NCBI GenBank assembly: GCA_024291935.2
Contig: JAGTYA010000026.1
Coordinates: forward strand, 7,978,001 to 8,042,000
Length of the DNA stretch: 64,000 nt
DNA from: Okapia johnstoni
Taxonomy: Eukaryota; Chordata; Mammalia; Artiodactyla; Giraffidae
Direction: 5' to 3'
The notes under the pieces are model-generated. The model was not told where the DNA came from and did no database searches. It saw only the letters and a program-made list of their open reading frames with translations. Positions within the stretch are counted from its first letter, which is position 1, and each line of letters starts with the position of its first letter. Below are positions 36,285-49,048 of the stretch, in pieces. A program made the translations under genes and the position numbers.

Positions 36285-36580
36285 AGAATCCTCCTGCAAT
36301 ACAGGAGACCCCGGTTCGATTCCTGGGTCGGGAAGATCCTCTGGAGAAGGGACAGGCTACCCACTCCAGTATCCTTGGGCTTCCCTTGTGGTTCAGCTGG
36401 TAAAGAATCTGCCCACAATACGGGAGACCTGGGTTCGATCCTTGGGTTGGGAACATCCCCTAGAGACAGGAAAGGCTACCCACTCCAGTATTCTGGCCTG
36501 GAGAATTCCATGGATTGTATAGTCCTTGGGGTCTCAAAGAGTCGGACACGACTGAGCAGCTTTCACTTTCACTTTTCAGC
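36285..36580 (+). mobile_element. Bov-tA SINE pair in tandem
   Basis: A partial copy (36285-36385) is followed by a full copy starting GGGCTTCCCTTGTGGTTCAG and ending in a TTTCACTTTCACTTTTC tail. Confidence 0.83.
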
Positions 36581-36715
36581 CTGGAACAACCCTATCCGCC
36601 CAACACATGTGCACACCCTCTGCCTCCCCTGTCTAGCTCCTTCTCACCCTACTGGAATCCCTAATGGCCTCTTTCTCAGAAAAGATCTTCCCTTTCTAAA
36701 GGAGACTCCAGTCTT

Positions 36716-36903
36716 TCTGCGAGGGCTTCTCGTTGCAGTGGCTTCTCTCGTTTCGGAGCACAGGCTCGCTGCACACAGGCTTCAGTAGCTGTGGTGCACG
36801 GCCTTAGTTGCCCCATAGCCTGGAATCTTCCCAGACCAAGGACTGAACCCGTGTCCCCTGCATTGGCAGGTGATTCTTAACCACTGGGCCACCGGGAAGT
36901 CCT
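36716..36903 (-). mobile_element. CHR-type SINE
   Basis: Reversed copy ending in the head GGGCCACCGGGAAGTCC. Confidence 0.82.
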
Positions 36904-37084
36904 CCCCTCGTAGTCTTCCTCCTCTCTGCATCTGTCCTTGTTTGCTGCATCTGCTCCCACTAGAACAGAAGCTCCCAAGGCCAGGGACACCGTGGGGTTG
37001 TCCAGGGCTGTGGTCTGGGCCGAGGAAACCATAAGAGTGACAGCGTATGCTGACCACTTGCCCACGCCAGCTCTGTCCTTCATA

Positions 37085-37290
37085 CGTGTTCATCAATGTG
37101 AACACATATGATGTGTTCAATCCCCTCTACGGCCATAAAATACAGATCCTATTATTACTATCTCCCTTTTATGAAGAAACCGAACACAGAGAAGGTAAGT
37201 CATTTGCTTCAGGCCACACAGCCAGGAAATGTTTTTGAACAAACTGAACTCCTGTTTCAAAGATGTGGAAAGTGAGGCTCAGAGGGGTGT
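37085..37290 (+). mobile_element. MIR-family SINE
   Basis: Diverged, with CCTATTATTACTATCTCCCT and GGCCACACAGCCAGGAAATG. Confidence 0.65.
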
Positions 37291-37974
37291 GAAGGTCAGT
37301 AGGGTGACTGAGGGTAAACCCAAGGCCTCACTCTGGGAGCTGCTGCTTCTACTCGCCACCCCCTCCCCCCCGCCCCACCACACTGCCATCCCGCTGCCTT
37401 GTTGCCGCCTGGCAGGAGGGCAAGGCTGGAGCCCAGAGCCCGGTTAGTGAGCGCAGGGAAGCCCAGCGCCAAGCCCCGAGGTTGCCTCTTAATTAAAGAC
37501 GCACGCACCAAAGACAGCTCCAAGGTACCATTAAATATTCATTAAACAAGGAAAAAATAAATCCAGAAGATAAAACGGGTTGGCGCACTGTGGGGGGAAG
37601 AACACAAGACACGTCCCCACAAGACATGTAACTGGCTCTTAAAATGGCCTCAGGGTTTCCAGACACCAGTAAAACCGCCAGCGCCCTTTGACCCACGCAC
37701 TCTCGGCATTTGGGAACATGCCTGCAAGGAAGGAGCCCAGGAGGAAACAAAATTGGGAATGTGTCTGACGTTGCTCCTAACCAAATCCCGGAGACACACA
37801 GATGTCCACCAAGAGAACCCAGCCATGCTTGCGGATAGAATCCCCTCACCTGGGCTGCTCAGACCAGGACTCTCTCACCTGCCTCACCTTTAACCTTTAC
37901 ACAGGCTGTTCCCGCCACCTGGAAAGCCTGTTCCATCTCTGCTCACCTGGCTATCGCCTAACCATTTCTTTAAA

Positions 37975-38303
37975 AGAAAAATTCCATTTTTTATTTTATT
38001 TATTTTGGGTTGCGCTGGGTCGTCTTTGCTGCACTCCAGCTTTCTTTAGTTGCAGTGAGTAGGGTCTACCCTTCGTTAAGGTGCACAAGCTTCTCTCTGC
38101 AGTGGCTTCTCTTGTTGCGGAATACAGGCTCTAGGCAGGTGGGCTTCTTGGGCAGCTCTTGGGCCCTAGAGCTTGGGCTTGGTAGTTGTAGCACATGTGC
38201 TTTAGCTGGTGTGAGGCACATGGGATCTTTTAGACTAGGGATCGAACCCGTGTCTCCTGCATTGGCAGGAGGATTCTTATCCGTGGTACCACCAAGGAAG
38301 TCC
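37975..38303 (-). mobile_element. CHR-type SINE, long
   Basis: Begins with a T-rich tail TTTTTTATTTTATTTATTTT and ends in the reversed head GGTACCACCAAGGAAGTCC. Confidence 0.83.
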
Positions 38304-38945
38304 ACCTAATCATTTCTTGGCTGCAGCTAGAAGTCCTTCTCTCCCTTCCTCTCCTCCACGGGAAGGGCAGATAATGGGCAGGGTCCTTCTGCGACACCCC
38401 AAGCGACCCGACCGGTGCCGCTCCCTCGAAGCTTCACCACTCTGATAGTAAGCACTCCCCTGGAGTGCTTACTGGCGCCCTCTCCAAGACTGTAAGCACA
38501 TGGAGGTGGGGACCAGAGCTGCCCTGGTGCTGCCCAGACAAAGAGACCTGTGCTGGGACTCATGTCTTGTAGTGGTGCAGGGCTCGTGCCCGGCATATTC
38601 ACCGCTATGTCCCGAACCCCGCACGGTGCCCAGTGCAGAGATGACTCTCAACGAACAGTGGCTGGATGCAAGGTACTGATGTGATTCTGAGGGTTCACTG
38701 GGGCAAGAGAAACCCCTGAAAGTCCAGACCTGCTTTCATAAGTACACAGGGACACACATCCACTGCAATGCTCAGCGAGATAAGCATCAGCTTTATCTTG
38801 GGTGAAGTCACTGAGATTAAAAACCCATCTCAGTAGTGGCGATGGCCGAACAACTTGGTGAACAGATTGAAAACCACTGACTTGTTCATTTTTAAAGGGT
38901 GAATTTTATGATGTGTGAATTATGTGTCAAAGAAACCTTCATCTG

Positions 38946-39025
38946 TCGACTTCTCTGCTGATCCAACGGTTAAGATTCTGTGCTTCCACTGCAGAGGGCT
39001 TGAGTTCAGTCCCTAGGACAGTTTA
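38946..39025 (+). mobile_element. CHR-type SINE head fragment
   Basis: Diverged tRNA-like head with ACGGTTAAGATTCTGTGCTT. Confidence 0.65.
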
Positions 39026-39317
39026 GTACATGCCCTTGCCAAGGCTGATGGAAGCAGCCAGAAAGTGACTCTGTCCCTTGGGAGGCCATGAAGCCCCTAA
39101 AGTCTTCTCTGCTCAGAGGCAATCCCCTCATGTGGCCCACACTGTGTGTTGTCCACTCCAAATCCTTTCTTCCTTAATAATAGAATCATGGACTTTTTAG
39201 ATACAAGACAGTGTGGAATAAAGTCAATGTTTCCCAGCCTTGTTTGCGGCTACTATAACCATGTGACTAAGTTCTGGCCAATGAGATTTCAGCATAAATG
39301 ATACATGGCGGCTTCCA

Positions 39318-39602
39318 GAAAAACTTTTTGTTTTTTTATTTTTGGCTATGTGCGGTCTTCATCACCGTATGGGCCTTTCTCTAGTTGTGGTGCCTGGTGC
39401 ATGGGCTTCTCATTGCAGTGGCTTCTCTTGTTTCAGAGCACAGACTTTCCAGCACGTGGGCTTCAGTAGTTGTAGCTCATGGGCTCAACAGTTGTGGCTT
39501 AGTTGCTCCATGGTATGTGGGCTCTTCCTGGATCAGGGATCGAACCCGTGTCTCCTGTATTGGCAGGCAGATTCTTTACCAATGAGCCACCAGAGAAGCC
39601 CC
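39318..39602 (-). mobile_element. CHR-type SINE
   Basis: T-rich start, body GGATCGAACCCGTGTCTCCT, ending GAGCCACCAGAGAAGCCCC. Confidence 0.84.
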
Positions 39603-40436
39603 AGAAAAATTTCTGAAAAGACAGCTGCAACCACAAATTGGCACTCGACGTGGGTGCTTGCCATCTACCTCTACAAGGATTAAACCCTGTGCTGCCGCAG
39701 CTGCTGACCTTTAACACCTCCTGAAAGGAGTTTAGGGTGGAGAGCAGAAATGAGACACTATGTGCTTAGGGGGAAATACTGGCAGGACAGGTCTTCAGAT
39801 GGTTAGATATTTTCAGGAACTGATTTTATGAGCCCAATTCTCGTATCTCCTCATATCTAAAAAAGCACTAAAATCTTTCATGGTGATGACTGTTTATTGT
39901 GACTAACAGAAAGCTTCATGAGACTAGCAGAAAACTTCTAGAAAAAAATATGTGCTTGATTGCATGTACTCTTCCTTCATCAGAATCACATATATACTGT
40001 CCTTCCCTCCTACCTCTTTGGAGCAGTTTCTCAGAGTTATCTGAGGTACTGTCTCCTGGGCCACAGTCCTCATTTTGCCCCAAATAAAACTTAACAAACA
40101 ACTCTCACATGGTGTATTTTTTTTAAGTCGACAGCTAGTAGGGGCCTTTTATCTCCTGTTCCCCATTTCCTCCGTCCTGCTGGCTGGATTTTGACTGTGA
40201 TAGCTGGAACTCAAGCAGCCACATTGGATTGTAGAAGTCGTTTGCTTAACATGGCAGAGCAGCAAGATAGAATGTGCACGGGTTGGGAATAATCATGGGG
40301 CTGCCCTACTAGCCCTATGTTATCAACCTTCCCACTGCATGTCTGTAAGCTAAGCCTCTATATTAAGTCACTGGTATTTACATCACTCTCAAGAAAGTCT
40401 AGTTCTAATTCAGAACCACTGTAGTCAAATTTGCTC

Positions 40437-40645
40437 CATGGTGGCTCAGATGGTAAAGAATCCGCCTGCAATTCAGGAGACCTGTGTTCAATCCCTGGAT
40501 TGGGAAGACCCCCTGGAGGAAGGCAGGGCAACTCACTCCAGTATTCTTGCCTGGAGAATCCCATGGACAGAGGAGGTTGGTGAGCTACAGTCCACAGCGT
40601 CGCAGAGTTGGATACAACTGAACGACTAAGCACAGCACAGCACAT
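40437..40645 (+). mobile_element. Bov-tA SINE
   Basis: Head GGTGGCTCAGATGGTAAAGA to tail GATACAACTGAACGACTAAG. Confidence 0.86.
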
Positions 40646-40782
40646 AGTCAAGTTTATGGTGAAACAGTGGGGACCAATATCCAAGAAGCTGAAGAGAAGA
40701 TAGCTTTCTCTCTCCCTCCCTGCACTTCTTCACTTCTTCCCAAAACACCTATTAAGCACGTTACCTTAACTGTGTTAAATTA

Positions 40783-41023
40783 AAAAAAAAAAAAAATGGA
40801 TGGAGGAGCCTGGCAGGCTACAGTCCATGGGGTCGCTAAGAGTCGGACATGACTGAGCGACTTCACTTTCACTTTTCCCTTTCATGCACTGGAGAAGGAA
40901 ATGGCAACCCACTCCAGTGTTCTTGCCTGGAGAATCCCAGGGACGGCGGAGCCTGGTGGGCTGCCGTCTATGGGGTCGCACAGAGTCGGACACGACTGAA
41001 GCGACTTAGCAGCAGCAGCAGCA
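40783..41023 (+). mobile_element. Bov-A2 composite SINE
   Basis: An A-run is followed by two consecutive Bov-A units, each with a CATGGGGTCGC or TATGGGGTCGC segment, ending in (AGC)n. This dimer structure defines Bov-A2. Confidence 0.85.
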
Positions 41024-41706
41024 ACATGGGACCAGATTAAAATGCTTCCCCTTGTGTTTATCTCTGAGGAAAACTAAAAAGAAAGATCATAGAAGGGGGC
41101 ATCACTTGGTTTTACTATTTTCTAAATTTGGAGAAGAGAAAAAATGTTGGGTCCCTTGCCTCTGCCACCGTTGTCAGAACCTGGCTTCCCTTTCAGTTCT
41201 ATCACCTAAAATTTTATCATCTACAATTCTATGATCTAAGGTTATGATATAAAAGAAAGATAAAACCGCTCAGAGCACCATGACTTCCTCAGTTCCCTGG
41301 TTTTAAGATGGATTGCATGTCATTGGTGAACAGTCAGATGATGGTGACGGGAGATGAGATCCTGACGGTCACGTCATGAAGACCCTCTCATTGTTCAGAC
41401 GGGGACATGAGACTCTCAGCAAGCAGTGAGTCACTGTGGGTCATATGACCAGCTGGTCACAAACCCAGAACTAGCCTCCAGGCCTCACTCTTTCTACTCT
41501 ACCACTCCACAGTGTCCAAAGAAATGATTATGTTACAATAGTCAATGTTTTATTTAAATATATCTACTTGAAACTGTGTGTGTGTATATTTGTGTGTGCA
41601 GACACATCCCTATTGTGTAAAGATGGTAGATACAGGGATGGAAAAAAAAGAAAAAAGATCCCAAGCTCAAACGGAAAAAGTTGGTGCAAATATTAATAAT
41701 TTGGCA

Positions 41707-41835
41707 GGGGATTCCCTGGTAGTCCAGTAGTTTAGGCTCATTTGCTTCCACTGCAAGGGGCAGGGGTTCAATCCCTGGTCGGGGAACTAAGATCCTGCAT
41801 GTCATGTGGTACATCCTACATAAGTGGAAAAAAAT
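41707..41835 (+). mobile_element. CHR-type SINE fragment
   Basis: GGGGATTCCCTGGTAGTCCA head and CCTGGTCGGGGAACTAAGAT body. Confidence 0.78.
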
Positions 41836-41933
41836 AACGTAGCAGACAATATGCATCTTTGTGAACACCAAAAAGCTGTGCATTTACACAGATGTTACTC
41901 AAATTTGTCTAGAAGTTTTACAGACACACATGT

Positions 41934-41935
<2 letters not shown>

Positions 41936-41970
<35 letters not shown>
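41936..41970. repeat. (CA)n microsatellite
   Basis: About 16 uninterrupted CA units. Confidence 0.95.
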
Positions 41971-41971
<1 letters not shown>

Positions 41972-42444
41972 ACATGTTCTCCTCTGTCACTCCTTGATGC
42001 CTGTGCAGCTAAACCCCAACCAAGATCAGCAGGGTGTGTTCCCCTGGGGCCAGTAGCTTCCAAGGCTCCCAATCATGGTGCCTGCATGGCTGCAGCCCAA
42101 GCCTACTCTAGGCTAGAGATGCTGGGACCCCCTCCAACCCTCTCTTGATATCAGAAGCTCAGGTTTGATCTCTCAGAGATGACAAAGATTCCCCCCAGAG
42201 ATATCTTCCCAGCTCCTTCAAGTGAGCCTTTGAGTGCCAGGCAACCTAAGGAGAATACTGGGGGCCTTGCCCTAACAGCATCACTAGCCCCATTATACTG
42301 ATGAGGAAACTGAGGTCCAGGGAGCCACAGAAAGTAATCACCAAGGACAGGCCTGGGATCTGGCCTCTCTGCTACCTCCCAGCTCTTTCCCTACCAACAT
42401 GCAGGCTGCAAGGTGCAGAGTAGGGGTTCTTTTTCTTTTTACAG

Positions 42445-42990
42445 TCATTTATTGAGCACTTCCTGTGTACTAAGCACAGTACCAAATGCTTTACGTAAAC
42501 TGTCTCATGTGTTCCCCACAATGACCTTATGAGGTCAGTTGAATTATTTCCACTCTAAAGATAACGAAGTGGGGTTGGGACTTCCCTGGTGGTCCAGTGG
42601 TTAAGAATCTGCCTGCCAATGCAGGGCACACAGGTTCGATCCCTGGTCTGGGAAGATTGGACATGCTGCAGGGCAATTAAGCCTGTGTGCCACAACTACT
42701 GAGTCTGTGCTCTAGAGCCTGGAAACCGCAACTACTGAAGCCTGCACGCCCTAGAGCCTGCGCTCCTCAACAAGAGAAGCCACCGCAATGAGAAACCTCA
42801 GCACCACAACTAGAGAGTAGCCCCGGCTTGCTGCAACTAGAGAAAAGCCTGCAAGTAGCAACAAAGACCCAGCACGTCCAAAAATAAATTAACTTAAAAA
42901 AAAGATGAGCAAAATGGGGGTCAAGGAAAACTAAATAGCCTCCCCAAGGTCCCCAGCTTCTTGGTAGCAGGCCAGGATTCACAGGTGGTC
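42445..42990 (+). mobile_element. MIR SINE split by a CHR-type SINE
   Basis: MIR parts at 42445-42577 and 42904-42990 flank a plus-strand CHR element at 42578-42900, which starts GGACTTCCCTGGTGGTCCAG. Flanks 42558-42575 and 42901-42919 are a diverged direct repeat. Confidence 0.78.
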
Positions 42991-43352
42991 TGAGCCTGAA
43001 GTCTGGTGACCCACTCTGCTATGATGCTCCCCAGGTCAGGGAGGGGGCTCATCTGGAATTCTGGTAGGGCCATAGGGGTTCCTTGAAACTTTTAAAGAGC
43101 ATGTAGGTGTCCACGTGTTCAGATGTGTGTTTTATAAGGAAAGGGGCATTGATTTTAACAATACTTCAAAGGAATTTGGGGCCCAGAAAAGGCTCAGAAT
43201 CACTGGTATTGAGCAAAATTCTTGACTATCTAGATGGCAGTTGCTGTGACCTTGGGCGGTTTTACTTACCGATATGCCAGTCCTCCGCAGATACCCAGGG
43301 ATGGCTGAACTTGCGCCTTTACTTGTACAATTAAAAGGAATAATTAGGGTAA

Positions 43353-43562
43353 ACAGCCTTCCCTTGTAGGTCAGTTGGTAAAGAATCTGCCTGCAAGGCA
43401 GGAGACCCAGGTTTGATTCCTGGGTTGGGAAGATCCCCTGGAGAAGGAAATGGCAACCCACTCCAGTATTCTTGCCTGGAGAATCCCATGGACGGGGAGC
43501 CTGGCAGTCTATAGTCCATGGGGTCGCAAGAGTCGGACACAATTTAGCGCCTAAACCACCAC
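43353..43562 (+). mobile_element. Bov-tA SINE
   Basis: Head GCCTTCCCTTGTAGGTCAGT, body GGAAGATCCCCTGGAGAAGG, tail GAGTCGGACACAATTTAGCG. Confidence 0.86.
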
Positions 43563-43644
43563 CACGTCAGGTGGATATTGGAGGTCTGGTTGGCTGATTT
43601 AACATTGGCCCTTTGACCACCAACAGCCCAGGAAGGTCACATCC

Positions 43645-43770
43645 ACTGCTGTCAGGAGGGCTTGAGCAGTTGTGGCATGGGGGCTTAGTCACCCCGCGGC
43701 ATGTAGGATCCTCCTGGACCAGGGATCGAACCCTTGTCCCCTGCATTGGTAGGAGGATTCGCGCACCATG
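43645..43770 (-). mobile_element. CHR-type SINE fragment
   Basis: Reversed body with CCAGGGATCGAACCCTTGTC. Confidence 0.75.
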
Positions 43771-46113
43771 AGATGCTTGTTCTCAAGCACTCCAGCACCT
43801 GAAGCAGCTCACAAGACACCCCCAGCCCCAGGGCCAGCAGCCAGGGCCACTGAGACCAAAGGCCCACACCCACCCACACCCAACTCCCATCATGATGTCC
43901 AAAGGGGTCACTTCGGCCCTGGAAGACCCCTCATCCTGCTGTAAAGGCCCAGTCAGTGGCAACGGGATCCTGGAGGAGACACTTCCTCTCAGAGGCCTCA
44001 CTGGACCTCAGCCTGCCCAGACATGAGGTCAGGAGTGGAGGCACAGAGGCAGCTGGGTGGCATCGATGGAGACTGGGCTTGCCCTGATGGTAAGGAGCTG
44101 CCAGGGTGGCCCGAGGTGCTGGGAAGAGGAATAGGGTGCCGGCCCGTGGGGGCCCCACTTGACCCACCATCTACACCAGCAGACCCCAGGCTCCGAGAGC
44201 CCAGCTGCCAGCTCAAACGCTCACTTCTCCGTCGGGCTCCCGGAGCCTCCAGACCGCTCACCAGGGTGTACACAGTGACTGTTGGGGGAAGTCTACATAC
44301 ACTGCTGTGTCCTCATGCGTATGACAAGAGAACTGACAGATGGTTTCTGGAAAGAAAGGGCCTTCCTGCCATCCAGTCCAGGACAGCACTGTGACCTAGG
44401 GCTTGGCGGGGACAGGTCACAAGGGCTTGGGAAGCTGGAGGGGTGGTCAGCCCTCTGTCCTGCCCCAGCCCAGGACCCCTGAGCGGTGACAGGTTGTGGA
44501 AGAGAACTGAAGGGACAAAGGTCAGTGGGTGGGCTGGCTCAGGAAGGCTGAGCAGCTGGGACCCCTGCAGGGAGGCTGGCTCCCTCCTGAGGGCCCTCCT
44601 CTTCCAAAACCACCCACCCCTTAGACCTCCAGCCAAGTGGCCCCCTGGACTCACCCTTCCAACAGCCACAGGTCCCCTGTCCCAGCCCCCACCTCCTGGA
44701 CAGTCATCAGTCCTGCCCCACGCTGGCCTGTCCTCTGCCTCCCGCCTGCCCCTCTCCAGCTCTACCGGCACAGAGGAGTCCAGGTATGAATCTGACCGGT
44801 CACTGCCCTACAGACATCCTTCGCTGGTCTGAAGGGCCTGCAGGATGAAATGGAAGCAGCTTACAGGGCTTCAAAGGCCCCCCTGCCCTCCTAGCATCCC
44901 CTCACTCACATGCTCCACCACCTTGGGGCTGTTCTGCCCTCTGTAACTACGGCCACATTGTCCCCTCCACTGGGCACACCAGTCCCACTGCTCCAAGGGC
45001 TGTGCCCTCCAAGATGCCTTTCCTTGATCTTTCCTGAGATCTCTCAGCCTGCCTTAGCCAGCTCTGAGCTGCCCTGAGCCTCCCCAGATGGCCTGGAAGG
45101 GCAGGGAAAACCCCTCAGAGCCTGGTGCTGACAGGGCCCAGGGCAGGGCTATAAAGCTCCCCAAGGCCAACTGATTAGCTCAAATCCAAACTCCTCTTAT
45201 GTGGCTGGATGAGCCAGGTCTACTTGTTTGACCTCTCTGTGGTGTAACAGTTCACACCACCCAGGATCGTGTGAGGATTTTTAGCATACCTCAAGCATCT
45301 GCCTCCCTTAGGCTCTGAGCTCCTAAACAGCAGGTGCCTAATAATCACTCTGCTTCCAAGCACAGGGCTTCCCAAGGACAAGAGGCAGAGGCCCAAGGGC
45401 AAGGCCTGCAGACAGAATGCTCCTCAGCCTCAAGCCCTGCTGGCCTCCCTGACTCCCGGCCCCTAACAACATACAACAAACTCACCACTGGGCCGGCCTT
45501 ACAAGCGTCTCCTCTCTTCCATAGCTCACCTAGACTCCCACTCCTGGGGACCCCGCACCACCCATCACCTCCCACTCCTGGGGCTGAACCAGCACTGGCT
45601 CTGCCCATGGAACCCTTTTTGCCCATCAGATGGTCCCAAGGCGCCAGGGGCCCTTCTTGGGATGTGGGTGCTCCCAAAAAGGGTTCAGCAGAATTTGAGA
45701 GTATGTTTGGGCTGAGGTTTGGCCCAGGTGAGGTGGGGGATCCCTTGGGCCAAAGTTTCTATCCTGAGGTCTGCAGTCAACATAAGATCGGCCATCATCT
45801 GGATATCAAACGCAAAAGGTCACGGCCCTAGCCAAACTCAGGTCTGTCCAGGGCCTTCCCCAAGGAGCTCACTCGGCAGGACCGCTCCTTCCCTCACTCT
45901 TCAGACCGCTGGCCCTTTCTCAGCATGTAGATGGATGCTTCATGACACCTCCCTCAAGAGGCCTTCTCTGACTGCCTCCAAAGTTAAATCAGAGTCCTTT
46001 AGAGTCCGCACTTCAGCCTCTGCCCAATACCCTCACAGCTTGACTGTCAGTGAGGCCTAGCCTTGGGCAAAGCAGCAATTCAAAACCAAGGAGACAGACA
46101 TGAACCAGAAGTG

Positions 46114-46119
46114 TTTATT
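46114..46119 (-). terminator. PRDX5: PRDX5 poly(A) signal
   Basis: AATAAA on the minus strand, about 125 bases past the PRDX5 stop codon. Confidence 0.8.
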
Positions 46120-46241
46120 GCAGAAATATGGCCAAGATTTCAGCTGAGTGACCTCAGGTGAGGCTAGGCTGGGGCCCTCTGCCCAGGACTGGGCAGGTAA
46201 AAACAGGAAAGGGCCAGAGGAGGACATCTGGGCTCCAGGCC

Positions 46242-49048
46242 TCAGAGCTGTGAGAGGATGTTGGGGACCAGGGTGCAGGTGAGGCCTGTGCCATCTGGCT
46301 CCACGTTCAGGGATTTGACGATGCCATCCTCTATCACCATGGAGAACCTGCCAGAAAGAAGGGCCGGGCCACGTGAAACAGCCTGGGCCTGGAGGCTGGG
46401 GATGGAGACAGGCGGGGTAGCAGGTGGACCCCCCCCACGGGGGACCCTCCCACTTTTACCTCTTCAGTCGTTGATTCCCAAAGAGAAACACCAGTGTATC
46501 ATCAAGTAACAAATCTGTCTCCTGAAAGGAGAAGCAGAAGAAAGGTTAGGAACCCCCAGAACAGGCCAGGTCCCCTGGCTGCACCCCACACTGGCCGTGT
46601 CTCTCCAAGTCCCTGCTTCCAGGATAGAGGCTGGGGTTACACTCACCTTCCCAAAGGCCCCACTGGGGTCTGCCAGGAGCCGAACCTAAGGAGAAAGCCA
46701 AAGTCACAAAAAATTCTCCACCTTGGCCCTGGATCCCCGGCAGGATCCACAGCTCACCTTGCCCTCTGTGTTGTGGGCGCGTGCCCACTCTTCAGTCACA
46801 AAGACATCATTAACGGTCAGACATGCCACCACCTGGATCCCCTTGGCCTTCAGAGCACCAGACTGCTCCACGAACCCTGGCAGGTGGGTCTGGGGAGGAG
46901 AACCAGAGTCAGCAGGTGGATAACTGCCTCTGCTCCAAGCCCTCATTTCCCCACATCAACAGCTTTGATCAGACAATGAGAACTGTGTAAGCTACAGTTC
47001 CTTTTTGCTTCCCTGGTGGCTCAACAGTAAAGAATCCGCCTGCCAATGCAGGAAACGCGGGTTCGATCCCTGCATCAGGAAGATCCCCTGGAGAAGGAAA
47101 TGGCAACCCGCTCCAGTATTCTTGTCTGGGAAATCTCATGGACAGAGGAGCCTAGCGCGCTACAACAGTCCATGAAGTTGCAGAGAGTTGGTATAACTTA
47201 GCGACTAAACAACAACAACTAGGAAGCTCAGATCCAAATTCAAGTGTTCCTTGGTCAACACCATGAACGTCCCATGAGCAGGACTGTCTCATTTACCCGA
47301 GTCCCAAGTCCCTTCCACAGCCCCTGTCACCCAGCAGGATCAATGAGAGGCGCTGCATCACCTTTTCTCCTACATCCCTACACTCACAGTCACAGCTTAT
47401 TTCCTAAAAACCTGATATGCTCCTTTAACTGTCATTTCACCGACGCCCCGTTGGTGCAAGCTGTCCCAGGACTATGTGGAGGACTCATGAACAATACAAA
47501 CATGCACACAAGATCCCAACTGCTGAGCCCCAGAAGCGCAGGCCTCACCTTGGAACAACCAGGGGTAAAGGCACCAGGGACGCCAAACAGCACTCCCTTC
47601 TTGCCTTTGAACAGCTCTGCCAGGTTCACCTTGTTCCCAGGCTCTTTTTCAAATACCTCCACTGACGGAATGGCATCTCCCACCTAGAAGGAATGACTCC
47701 AAGATAAGGGCAGGGGCAGGGCAGCAAGGGCGGGGTGGGAGTGCCCACAGAGGGCTAAGTAGCCCCGCCTGGTCCTGTGGAGCCAGGATTGACACCTGGC
47801 AGGGAAGTCCACCGCTGTCAGAGCTTCCAGAGGTCCCTTCCCTGCGACCCCACATCCTCCAAGTTTTAAGGTGGCCCTATTCCTCTTAAGCACCAGTCGG
47901 TGACCACAGAAAAAAGGAGAGACGGCCTCTCTGGGTGTTGCAAGAGGTTGAGTAATCAAGGCGAGTTACAGGAAAGAAGTGGGACAGAGGAGCAGGAGGC
48001 GGCCCTGACAAAATGGAGGGAGAGGACACCGAGCACGGCTCAGTGTCCCACGTTCAAAACGAGAAAATGGGAGGGCAGCAGAAGGTGGGACGGTTGGGGA
48101 GCAGGGTGCAGGTCCCTACATCCAGCAGGTAAGAGTATAGAAGAACTCCCTTCAAGGGGGAGAGATCAGTGTTCCTGGGAGTGTGTGGGGCTTCACAGGC
48201 CAGAAAAAGCAGACAAAGAGAGCAAAGTCAGGGGTGAGGGTAGAGCCTGGAGAAACCCAGCAGTGGGTTGTAGGATGAAGTAGGAGGAGGGGATCTCAGA
48301 AGACTGTGAAGCAAGGGGGAGCCCCAAGGAGCTGGGGATGGCTCCAGAAGAGGGCTGAAAAACTCAGCAGAAGGGTGCAGTGGGGGAGACAAAACAAGGT
48401 TCTAAGAGACATCACCTGTTTCAAAGGATGGGGTGAGAGTAACACCCAATAACTTGACAAAAGCAGCGGGAGGGCGTGGTGGAGAGCACGTATAGGGGTT
48501 GAAAAGGGTAAAGGAGATGGTTCCATCAGGCGGGGGAAGCCATGGTACTCCACCTTAAAATGGTGGAGACTCATCACAGGTGTCCCAGAGTGGGTGTGGC
48601 AGAGAGACGAGGAGAAGGCCCGAAAGCCTTGAGAACTGTTAGAGGAGATGGGGCACAAGACCCCTAAAACTGGCGACATCGTTGCAGCCACGGGGGTCTT
48701 GTTGAAGGAAACAAGCGGAACGGACGGCAGGAGGAGCTTCTATGGCAGCGGGAGGGTAAGAAAGACGGTGACTCTCCCCCAGACAAGCGGGAAGAAGGGG
48801 CGTGGGGAAATGAGTGGAGTGGGGGAGGCAAAGAAGTCAGGCCTGGCTGGGCCCGCAGTCACCTTGATCGGGGCCATGGCTACAGCAGCGCTTCTGAAAC
48901 CTCGGACCCCGCCAAACGTCCACTCGAAGATTTCTTCCAGGCACCCTCGGGCTCCCACCGCTGTCGCTGACGCACCCTCAACGACGGTCGCCCGGGACAC
49001 CACCGAGCCCCGTCTGCAGCCCAGGAGGCGTAACCACCGCAGACGCAT
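46242..49048 (-). CDS. PRDX5: Peroxiredoxin-5, mitochondrial/peroxisomal, 6 exons
   Basis: Atypical 2-Cys peroxiredoxin that reduces hydrogen peroxide, alkyl hydroperoxides and peroxynitrite with thioredoxin. Exons from the start: 48863-49048, 47549-47683, 46758-46889, 46647-46685, 46460-46521, 46242-46347; 219 residues. The peroxidatic Cys sits in FTPGCSK, the second Cys in VVACL and the resolving Cys in GTGLTC. The C-terminus Ser-Gln-Leu is the known peroxisomal targeting tripeptide. Exon 1 encodes an Arg-rich presequence. An internal Met (MAPIK, first base 48877, residue 58) would start the short cytosolic form. An in-frame TGA lies two codons upstream of the first Met, which fixes the start. 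An out-of-frame ATG lies at 49062-49060. The gene is head-to-head with TRMT112. Confidence 0.97.
47007..47218 (+). mobile_element. Bov-tA SINE in PRDX5 intron 2
   Basis: Head GCTTCCCTGGTGGCTCAACA, body GAAGATCCCCTGGAGAAGGA and a tail ending AACAACAACAACT. Confidence 0.87.
47684..48862 (-). other. PRDX5: PRDX5 intron 1
   Basis: About 1.2 kb with no repeat or exon that I recognise. Confidence 0.7.

Larger units (their letters stand above)
31201..46108. other. Repeat-rich intergenic region between CCDC88B and PRDX5
   Basis: About 15 kb without a gene I can support. It contains SINE, L1, MIR and microsatellite pieces listed separately. Non-repeat stretches such as 35130-36280, 37300-37970 and 43770-46100 show no conserved reading frame or splice pattern that I recognise. 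Confidence 0.6.

Noticed and set aside
43990..45840. Several open frames of 80-165 codons in the CCDC88B-PRDX5 gap
   Set aside because: No splice structure, no motif and no family resemblance; they fit chance frames in G/C-rich sequence.
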